Part shown: piece by piece, positions 38,101-44,448 of the stretch
Layout: each line of letters begins with the position of its first letter
Numbering within the stretch: position 1 is the stretch's first letter
Source: CAZISM01 sp964541895
GTDB taxonomy: Bacteria; Zhuqueibacterota; Zhuqueibacteria; Residuimicrobiales; Residuimicrobiaceae
DNA length: 64,000 nucleotides
Direction of reading: 5' to 3'
Assembly (NCBI GenBank): GCA_964541895.1
Contig: CAZISM010000012.1
Span: 1-64,000 of the forward strand
Notes under the pieces: model-generated
Seen by the model: the letters and a program-made list of their open reading frames with translations, nothing else
The model's database searches: none
Told to the model about the DNA's origin: nothing
Translations under genes and position numbers: made by a program

Positions 38101-38688
38101 GATGTGGGCGGATTTCTCCAGGTAGGCCAGGCTTGATTTATAGTCCCCTTGACTATGAAACGCGGATCCGATCAGATCGTACACCTTGGCGATGAACAGA
38201 GAAGAATCGCCGTTCAGCGTGCGGTAAGCCGAGGCCGCCTGCAGAAAGGACTCGATGGCCTTGCTGTGATCGTTGCGGCCGTTATACCAGGAGCCGTAAC
38301 AAACGTAGAGATCGGCTTGTTGCGGAGTCAGGGACTTTTGATAACGTGCGATCCACTCTTCGGCCACCTTGATGGAGGCCATGGCGGCATCGTACGATCT
38401 GAGCCTGATCAGGCTTTTGCTGTAGAGGCTGCGGCAGTCGAGCGTGCGCGCTATCGTTTTGGCCGCCCGTGTTTTTTCCGCTGCGGCCGTAAAATCGGCC
38501 AATGCTTTTTGGGAGTAATAGTGGGCGCTGTCGTATCGAACCGTATTGTAAAAGGTGCCGGCGCGGCGAAAATTCTCATGCGCCTCCAGGGTGTCGGCAA
38601 CGTGTGCCCGGGGGTGTGAAAAAACCAGAGCAGTCCAAAACCAGAGTAAAACGGCCAGCCTTCGCCATTGTTTCATATCGCATTCCAT
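35167..38688 (-). CDS. Exported TPR-CHAT peptidase-like protein
   Basis: A 1173-residue protein whose true start may be the ATG at 38676 (MKQWRRLAVLLWFWTALVFS, a signal peptide). Residues about 45-600 hold about a dozen tetratricopeptide repeats of about 42 residues, kinesin-light-chain-like (YDQALDFYRQALALRRQVYK, LDLALQYFDQSLAISLKAYG). The C-terminal 300 residues form a CHAT domain. The caspase-like dyad is VHVATHG with His1038 and LVLGSCESGMG with Cys1085, followed by GARRVLVSLWKISD. CHAT proteins are cysteine peptidases; in some systems they act as effectors activated through a TPR sensor. Here the export signal is unusual for a defence effector. No partner substrate gene is apparent nearby. 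Gene-free spacers lie on both sides. Confidence 0.87.
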   Translation of the reverse strand: MECDMKQWRRLAVLLWFWTALVFSHPRAHVADTLEAHENFRRAGTFYNTVRYDSAHYYSQKALADFTAAAEKTRAAKTIARTLDCRSLYSKSLIRLRSYDAAMASIKVAEEWIARYQKSLTPQQADLYVCYGSWYNGRNDHSKAIESFLQAASAYRTLNGDSSLFIAKVYDLIGSAFHSQGDYKSSLAYLEKSAHIIRLQKGEDSPEYGENCASTGVILYDRGEYEKATAMAETALQLRKKHLGDIHIKVSESWQRLGVCRYARGDYDRALACYEEGAKVIRALFGEENAHMAQYWNNRGIIHFEKGYFDRALDDFTRGLDLKRQTMPASDPSIANSLNNVGNVHYMRGDYDQALDFYRQALALRRQVYKEHHPVIAGSYQKIGSAYQLRGDLDLALQYFDQSLAISLKAYGENHVEVTRCYEMMSSLYLRKGEPAAALVFAQKALTIDSKVLGEQHPLVATRHNKVADMFSAAGQLDSALAHYDKGIDLLVARHGARYYMIGHAHQDLGDLHAARKEWSQALHDYDRADSLLSAAMGTAYPALTVIDRRRAMIYMEQKEWGKTFAQIQAALCRLSGTFHPQHYHENPAPASLQASRAVVDVLAQKGRTLEEYYHRVTLDQGDLTACLQTCTLAADLLDHLLDRYEGTESKLETSEEVNFIYDRAVRTAMQLWKNTGENSFLQTAFVMCEKAKSAVLWHLVQETQARRFAGVPDSLLNLERETRADITFYETRQQKEQQKGVKKDTLRLREYSDNLFAAHERHRLLRVRFGREYPEYAQLFQDARPLNIASLQAGMNEGTALLDYYMDSANTLYCFTVTRKGLDGSVTAIDSNFVNTISALTRSIKKMDKGGFLSHSHRLHEKLLRPQQKNLAAVTRLLIIPHGELYKVPFEALLQKPVKAGNANYSSLPYLINGFDISYHYSALLYRHGMEKERGASLRPERGDFLGFAPVFRDSTLAAPVLAELRSRSAYDSSYRSISIDGRRFNELRYSEDEVQTIMALFEQQNKKATGYMHDQATEKQFKASAGAHRLVHVATHGLINESVPQLSGLIFSPDTDHKEDGVLYAAETFNLALDADLLVLGSCESGMGTLRAGEGLMSLTRGFLYSGARRVLVSLWKISDRHTRDFMTAFYADLLADRSCTAAARTAKLAMIKNPATAAPMMWSGFVLIGD

Positions 38689-38812
38689 CCCGTTAGAATT
38701 CGATACTGCCAGCCGCTGTCAGAAGGGCTGAAAATTTTCAAGGCCTGGGCAGCGCGGCAGGGTATGCGCCTGCCGGCCGCTCAGGCCTTTGCACGTGGAA
38801 TCGTGGCGCCTG

Positions 38813-39436
38813 TTATGGCAGCGGTTTTACCTTGATGTCCTTGTAATACACCAGGCTCTTGGGATCGTGTCCCTGAAAACAAAACGTACCGCTGGAGATT
38901 TTTCTGCCCGGCCAGCCCTTGTAATTGACATTGTCCGGTTCGGTGAAATCGACAATCACTTTGCCGTTGGTCTTGACAATGACGTGCTTGTCTTTAACGA
39001 TGATGGTCTGCTCAAACCATTCATTGTCTTTCGCCGAGGGTTCCTTGATGTTCAGGACATCGTACAGGCTGCAGGTCCGGATCCAGTCGGTGTGGCTGTT
39101 GTTGATCTGGGTTTCGTAGCCTTTTTTCGGCCAGTCGGTCTCCTGGTATTCGGTGTGAAAATAAATGCCCGAGTTGGAGCCCGGCGTCGTCATCACCTTG
39201 GCCTTGAATTCAAAATTTTTAAAATTGGCGTTTTCCACCGGTCCGACATAATAGAGATGGCTGCGGTTGCCGTGCACGACGATCACGCCATCCTTGACCG
39301 AAAAGGTGTCTTTATTCTCGCTGGCCTTCCAGCCGTCCAGATTTTTGCCGTTGAACAGCGTGTACCATTTTTCTTTTGCCATCAGGGGTGCACACAATAG
39401 TGCCAGCATCAGAAAAAAAACGACTGCTTTGTTCAT
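38813..39436 (-). CDS. DUF1080 protein, 3-keto-glycoside hydrolase/lyase-like (1)
   Basis: A 207-residue protein with a signal peptide (MNKAVVFFLMLALLCAPLMA) and one DUF1080 jelly-roll domain: WYTLFNGKNLDGWKASE, FKNFEFKAKVMT, NSGIYFHTEY, GYETQINN, FCFQGHDPKSLVYYKDIKVKPL. DUF1080 is now linked to cleavage of 3-keto-glycosides after a Gfo/Idh-type enzyme oxidises C3. It lies in a block with a PmoA/DUF6807 protein, a Tat-exported Gfo/Idh/MocA oxidoreductase and a GH78 rhamnosidase, which fits that pathway. A second DUF1080 protein is at 58817. It may act in the periplasm. Confidence 0.85.
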   Translation of the reverse strand: MNKAVVFFLMLALLCAPLMAKEKWYTLFNGKNLDGWKASENKDTFSVKDGVIVVHGNRSHLYYVGPVENANFKNFEFKAKVMTTPGSNSGIYFHTEYQETDWPKKGYETQINNSHTDWIRTCSLYDVLNIKEPSAKDNEWFEQTIIVKDKHVIVKTNGKVIVDFTEPDNVNYKGWPGRKISSGTFCFQGHDPKSLVYYKDIKVKPLP

Positions 39437-39531
39437 ACTTGACTCCGTTGCTTTAATGGGGATCCTTAGTTTGTTTCGAGCTATTTATTATCGTATCACA
39501 AATGGTGTTTCGCGCAAAAGGTCTTTGAATT

Positions 39532-39599
39532 CCGGGTGTCGCGCTTTCGCGACCCCGGGTGTTCCATAGCTGCTTGATAATGCAAAGCGGGACACCCGG
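39532..39599. repeat. Large inverted repeat between the DUF1080 and DUF6807 genes
   Basis: Arms 39532-39547 and 39584-39599 pair over 16 bases with one mismatch (CCGGGTGTC at one end, GACACCCGG at the other) around a 36-base loop. It may terminate or stabilise transcript from the DUF6807 gene, or be a mobile repeat remnant. Confidence 0.6.
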
Positions 39600-39614
39600 C
39601 GTTGCCGCCCCCGG

Positions 39615-40508
39615 CTATCGGCACCAGGCCGAATACATATCAGCGATCCCGGCCGCTTTATGATCGCCGCCGTGGACCACCACCCGGTACTGCAGGGAGA
39701 GGGTACCCTCCTTCTTTAACCGATAGCCCTCCGCCGGCAGCCATTCCATAGGGGTTGGCGAAAAGAAACCGTAATCGCGCGTAAACCAGGTGCAGGGATA
39801 CCAGGGATTTTGCGGCGAATCGAAAATGGCCAATCCTTCCTGCACGCCGGCATGGGTTCCGCTGTAATCACACCAGGCCGAAGGCCGGCCAAAGGTATCT
39901 TTTTCCGAGCGCGCGCCTGCGGCGTTGATCAACACGCCGCCGGACTTGACCGACAGAGCCGGGACCACACGAGCGGAAAACAGAGCATGGTTGGTTTTTT
40001 CAATGTGTATATCGGTCAACGCCTTGAGGACGACGGTGACATCGATGACGCGCAGGGTTCGCGACGGCGCCGACAGGGTATAGGTTCGCTGATCCAGAAT
40101 GATCGGCGCCTGCCCGGGAATGGCCCAATCACAGATATCCTGCAGGATCACGGCATCCGGACCGTTCCTGACCAGCACGGCGCCACGGGAAACGATCTGA
40201 CCCCGTTCATTCCCCTCCTGCCAGAAATTGCCGCCGTTCACTTTATCGCAACCGAAAAAGAGGGAGCGATGATGAGGATACGGCAGCGACGACTCGGTCG
40301 TCACCGACAGGCCGGAGAGAGGCCCGTTTACCGGGTAAAAATAGGGATATTTCTGGCCGCTGCCGAATCGATACACCGTAAACGTCTCTTCATCGACGCG
40401 GACAATCCAGCGATCGTCCAGCCGCTCCGCGCTCAGGACGGGGAGCTGCGCCGGCAAGGAACAGACCAGTGACAGCAGCAAACAGGCAACCCGACATAGT
40501 CCTTGCAT
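39615..40508 (-). CDS. Secreted PmoA-like (DUF6807) protein
   Basis: A 297-residue protein, with the start set at the ATG at 40508 because AAGGTGG lies 6 bases upstream and the result begins with a signal peptide (MQGLCRVACLLLSLVCSLPA). An earlier ATG at 40532 has no such site. It matches the DUF6807/PmoA-like family found beside sugar-catabolism genes: YPYFYPVNGPLSG, PHHRSLFFGCDKVNGGNFW, GFFSPTPMEWLP. The histidine pair HH in PHHRS is conserved in the family. The family name recalls methane monooxygenase, but no such activity is implied. It is 79 bases from the Gfo/Idh gene on the same strand and probably part of its operon. Confidence 0.78.
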   Translation of the reverse strand: MQGLCRVACLLLSLVCSLPAQLPVLSAERLDDRWIVRVDEETFTVYRFGSGQKYPYFYPVNGPLSGLSVTTESSLPYPHHRSLFFGCDKVNGGNFWQEGNERGQIVSRGAVLVRNGPDAVILQDICDWAIPGQAPIILDQRTYTLSAPSRTLRVIDVTVVLKALTDIHIEKTNHALFSARVVPALSVKSGGVLINAAGARSEKDTFGRPSAWCDYSGTHAGVQEGLAIFDSPQNPWYPCTWFTRDYGFFSPTPMEWLPAEGYRLKKEGTLSLQYRVVVHGGDHKAAGIADMYSAWCR

Positions 40509-40587
40509 TACATACCACCTTTTATTTTTCATTCTGCGATCGGCCGTTGTCTCGTCTCGGTGAGTCCGCCGATTCGCCCGCAAAGCC

Positions 40588-41958
40588 TCAACCGACCTGG
40601 TACGGCGCCCGTTGCGGCCGGGCCAGCATGCTGTTGGCTTCGTCGTCATTCTTGAACCGCTCCAGCCACGGATCCCAATACAGCTTGCGCTTTAGTTTCA
40701 TGGCGATATGGCTCACCAGACAAACGCTGGTGGAGCGGTGGCCTACTTCTACCGGCGAGATGGGCTGCTGCCGGCTGCGGATGCATTCCAACCAGTTGAG
40801 GTGCTGGTCTTTGCTGCGGGTGACGCGGTATTCATTTTCACCGATTTTGGAGGCGAGCACTTTGGGATCCCCGGCCGACAGACCTTCCTGATTTTGCGAC
40901 ATGGTTTTGGGATCACTGGCCGTCACCGCATAGTTGCCGCGGGTGACAAAGATCCACCCTTCGGTGCCCTCAAAGCGAATGCCGGTCGGAAGTTCGTCGC
41001 TGGCCTGAACCTGGACGCCATTGGCATAGAGCAGATCCACCACGTATTTGCCGTGCACGTTCCACAACCCTTTCACCGGAAACTCGGCGCGGGCCGACAC
41101 TTCCACCGGACCGGTGTACTCGGTGCCCATGCCCCAATGAGCGATATCGAAATGGTGCACACCCCAGCCGGTGATCATGCCGGCGCCGAACTGCTCACAG
41201 CGCAGCCAGCCTGGACGGGAAAAATCGTTTTGCGGATGCACCCGCTTTTCCGTGTAATAAACCCATGGCGTGGAGCCCAGCCACATCTCATAGTTCAAAT
41301 TGGCAGGAATGGGCATTTCCGGCTCTTCCTCGCCGCCCGGATCTATGGGAAGACCGACCTTTACAGACAAAAGTTTGCCGATGCGGCCGTTGCGCACCAG
41401 TTCCACGGCGCGCTGGAACTGATCGATGGAGCGCTGCTGCGTGCCCAACTGGAAAATCACGCCCGAGCGATGTACGGCATCGCTCATAGCCCGGCCCTCC
41501 GCAATGGTGAGAGAGGCCGGTTTCTGCAGATAGATGTGCTTGCCGGCGCGTGCCGCTTCAATGGCCGGCTTGGCGTGCCAATGATCGGGCGTGCTGATCA
41601 CGACCGCATCGATGTCGGCGCGAGCCAACAGCTCGCGATAATCGGCAAACATCTGTACGCCGCTGTTGGCGATCTTTTTGCTGCTGTAGGCCTGTTCGAC
41701 AAACTGCTTGCCCAGACTGCAGCGTTTGCTGTCCAGATCGCAAACGGCCACAACCCTGGCCAGGTCGTGCTGCATGATCTCGGGCAGATCGTGTTCGCGG
41801 GAGATACGGCCCACGCCAATGGCGCCGACATAAATGCGATTGCTCGGCGCCGTGGCGCCAAACACGGTCGACGGCACGATCGTTGGCGCAGAGATAAAAG
41901 CACCACCGGCCAGCGTTGACTTTATAAAGTCACGACGATTGAAATGTGATGGTATCAT
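40588..41958 (-). CDS. Tat-exported Gfo/Idh/MocA oxidoreductase (1)
   Basis: A 456-residue protein started at MIPSHFNRRDFIKSTLAGGA, with GGGAG 5 bases before the ATG. The twin-arginine motif NRRDFIK indicates export in a folded state with bound NAD(P). The nucleotide-binding fold is seen in NRIYVGAIGVGRISREHD and VVAVCDLDS. The family's EKP motif appears as YLQKPASLTIAEGR, so Glu is replaced by Gln but Lys is kept. GWGVHHFDIAHWGMG is the usual His segment. Members oxidise or reduce sugars; in the 3-keto pathway they oxidise C3 of glycosides. It sits between a GH78 gene and a DUF6807 gene. Confidence 0.88.
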   Translation of the reverse strand: MIPSHFNRRDFIKSTLAGGAFISAPTIVPSTVFGATAPSNRIYVGAIGVGRISREHDLPEIMQHDLARVVAVCDLDSKRCSLGKQFVEQAYSSKKIANSGVQMFADYRELLARADIDAVVISTPDHWHAKPAIEAARAGKHIYLQKPASLTIAEGRAMSDAVHRSGVIFQLGTQQRSIDQFQRAVELVRNGRIGKLLSVKVGLPIDPGGEEEPEMPIPANLNYEMWLGSTPWVYYTEKRVHPQNDFSRPGWLRCEQFGAGMITGWGVHHFDIAHWGMGTEYTGPVEVSARAEFPVKGLWNVHGKYVVDLLYANGVQVQASDELPTGIRFEGTEGWIFVTRGNYAVTASDPKTMSQNQEGLSAGDPKVLASKIGENEYRVTRSKDQHLNWLECIRSRQQPISPVEVGHRSTSVCLVSHIAMKLKRKLYWDPWLERFKNDDEANSMLARPQRAPYQVG

Positions 41959-42069
41959 GTGAGCTCCCTTCCATAATCCTGTGCACACAGGGACACGGTA
42001 ATAATGCGCTGCTAATATACGTCAATTTATCGTTCACTTCAACCGGCAAATTCAGATATGCGGTCGGCA

Positions 42070-44280
42070 CTATCTCTGCCGGCGCACCTTGTAATGAAAC
42101 CTGCCGCCTGACACCGGGATCACCACGCCATCGCGCTCGTGACGACAGTTACGATCCCGGGTCAGTTTGCGACCGTTCTCCAAAACCGATTCGATGGCAC
42201 GCCCGGGAACGACTATCTCGGCCGTCATGTGGACGGGGATATCGATCCAGGCCTGCCAGAATTCTTCACTCTGTCGGACGCGCACCTTGATGGGGCCGCG
42301 CAGGGTGGGCTGAGTCATGCGCGCTTCCGCCAGAGCACCAACCTGAGGTTTGATGCGAACCTGCTTGAAACCGGCTGCCAACGGTTCGATGCCCATGACC
42401 CGGCGGGCGATGATGTTGGCCGGCGCCGCCCCCCAGGCGTGATTCCAGTCCTGATTTTCTTTGTATTTGTTGTCCCACGCCTCGGTGGTGATGGTGCTCT
42501 TCATGTCATAGATCATGTGCGCCCAGCTGCGATCGTGCGTCGCCGTCAACAGCGACAGGCCATAATCCGCCTCCCCGGCAAGGTAGAGCGCATCCAGCAA
42601 ATGCTGCGCACCATAGACGCTGCACGCCATCCCTCGACTCTTGATGAACTGCACCACAGCCGCAACGCGCTCCTCCGGCACCAGGCCAAAGGCCAGGGGG
42701 AAAAAATTGGCGTGCAGGGCGCTGTGTTCGCTGCCCTCGCCGTCGATATAGTAACCGCGGCCGGGATCCAGGAACACCCGGTTAAAGGCGTCGCGCACCC
42801 GCTCGGCTCTCTCCTGCCATCGACGCGCATCCTCCTGCTTTTGCAGCACCTGCGCGATCCGGCTCATCAGGTTCAGCGTATGATAGTGAAACGCATTGGC
42901 GACAGCGTTGACCGGCCGCATGTCATAACCATCCCGTTCGCCATAGCGGCTGTTTTTGGTAAAATCCGCCGGCGGCCAGTCCACCAGGATCCGCGGCGGC
43001 TGGGTCAATCGCAGGGAACGCAGCAACTCTTTGCTCATCCGCGAACGATCCTCGACCATCAGGCCGTCATCGCGAGTCAGGGCCAACAGCGTTTTAGCGG
43101 ACAGATCCTGGTAATAGAAAGCCAGCAGGTCGCTGCGCCCGGTGTACATATAGTCGGCCCAGGCCATCAGCACCATATGCTGTTGCCACTCCACCGGCCA
43201 GGTGGGATGATGAAAAAGATACTGGATCGTATAACGGGACAGGGCATACTCGGCATCGACGGCATAGTGTGACAGCTGATTAATGTAGGCGTCACCTTCA
43301 TAGGGAATTCGTTCGCGATCGCCGTCCACATAGACGCCGAGAAAACTGGTGGCTTTGATGGAATATTTGCACAAATCCCAGATATCGTTCAGGACTGTGC
43401 TGGAGGAAGTAAAATCAGCTGCATCATCATCAAAATAGTAGTGGAGCGCGACCTGCCTGATCTGCTCCGGGTTCAGGCGAGCCGGCACGTTTTCCAGCTC
43501 CACATAGCGAAACGGCAGCACCTCGAACAGTGTACGCGGCACCAGGACGGCCTCGCCGCCGGTATTGCGTTTATCCCCGGCGATACGAAGGAGGTCACCG
43601 CTGATCTCTGCCTGGCTGCAGATCATTTTTCGATAACGGCGGGAGCCGCCCGGTTGACGATGGATGGAATCGGCTTCGGCCAGCACCTCGCCCAGATGAA
43701 TCGTCAGCGATTCACTGCCGGCGATATAACGGGGAAATTCCAGCGTGGCGAACGCCGCACGGCCGAAATCGAGGAAATATCGGCCCGGACCTTTTTGCAC
43801 CACCCGTTGCGGCGTAAGCCGCGTCTGGCGCAAGGCATCTCGATCACGCCAATCGTTGTTTTCCCGGCTGAACAGATTGGAATCCTCTGCTGCTATACGA
43901 AAGGTCTGCACCTGCGAATACCGAGTCGTCTGCAGCGCCGCCGTACGGATACGTACCCGCCAGCAGTAGGTCTGACCGGCCATGAGGCGCGGCCCGCCAT
44001 AGCCGGCGTGCACCGGCTCATCGGATTGAATCCAGCCGGAATCCCACACATCCGCCTCGGCATTCCTGGCCCGTGCCGGAGTAGAAGAGATTACGATCTG
44101 ATACGCCGATTGCCGGTCGGCAAGCCGCTTGCCGTCCACAAGCCATGAAAAATGCAGCGGCGGATAACTGACCACGCTCGGCGACGGATCCCGTACCAGA
44201 TTGCAGCGCAGGGCATAGGGCGCTTCCACAGGCTGTGCCAACGCAGCAAGAAGGAGCGTGAGGATTAAAGATCGTTTCAT
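42070..44280 (-). CDS. Secreted alpha-L-rhamnosidase, GH78
   Basis: A 736-residue protein with a signal peptide (MKRSLILTLLLAALAQPVEA). An N-terminal Ig-like beta domain (LHFSWLVDGKRLADRQSAYQIVISS), an acid-residue-rich beta domain and an (alpha/alpha)6 catalytic domain follow GH78 order. The hallmark DGDRERIPYEGDA lies at about 317-329 and WNHAWGAAPANI at about 610. It should release terminal L-rhamnose from rhamnogalacturonan, or from flavonoid or other glycosides. The length is shorter than many GH78 enzymes (about 900-1000) because domains D/N are reduced. It is transcribed with the Gfo/Idh, DUF6807 and DUF1080 genes and divergent from the fucokinase gene. Confidence 0.88.
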   Translation of the reverse strand: MKRSLILTLLLAALAQPVEAPYALRCNLVRDPSPSVVSYPPLHFSWLVDGKRLADRQSAYQIVISSTPARARNAEADVWDSGWIQSDEPVHAGYGGPRLMAGQTYCWRVRIRTAALQTTRYSQVQTFRIAAEDSNLFSRENNDWRDRDALRQTRLTPQRVVQKGPGRYFLDFGRAAFATLEFPRYIAGSESLTIHLGEVLAEADSIHRQPGGSRRYRKMICSQAEISGDLLRIAGDKRNTGGEAVLVPRTLFEVLPFRYVELENVPARLNPEQIRQVALHYYFDDDAADFTSSSTVLNDIWDLCKYSIKATSFLGVYVDGDRERIPYEGDAYINQLSHYAVDAEYALSRYTIQYLFHHPTWPVEWQQHMVLMAWADYMYTGRSDLLAFYYQDLSAKTLLALTRDDGLMVEDRSRMSKELLRSLRLTQPPRILVDWPPADFTKNSRYGERDGYDMRPVNAVANAFHYHTLNLMSRIAQVLQKQEDARRWQERAERVRDAFNRVFLDPGRGYYIDGEGSEHSALHANFFPLAFGLVPEERVAAVVQFIKSRGMACSVYGAQHLLDALYLAGEADYGLSLLTATHDRSWAHMIYDMKSTITTEAWDNKYKENQDWNHAWGAAPANIIARRVMGIEPLAAGFKQVRIKPQVGALAEARMTQPTLRGPIKVRVRQSEEFWQAWIDIPVHMTAEIVVPGRAIESVLENGRKLTRDRNCRHERDGVVIPVSGGRFHYKVRRQR

Positions 44281-44448
44281 GTGCCGTATCCATCTTAATC
44301 GGTTGCAGAAGCTGGAAAGTCCTTTTAATTACAGCAAAATCAGAACAAATTGCAAGAGAAATTCTTGCGGCGCGGAGATGTTATTGTTGTTTTTTATCGC
44401 AGGAATGCTAATATTATAAAAATGTATCGTGAAAGGGAAAAACCTTCG

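Noticed and set aside
40708..41919. A 403-codon plus-strand frame opposite Gfo/Idh (1)
   Set aside because: No ribosome-binding site or recognisable domain; the minus-strand gene is certain.
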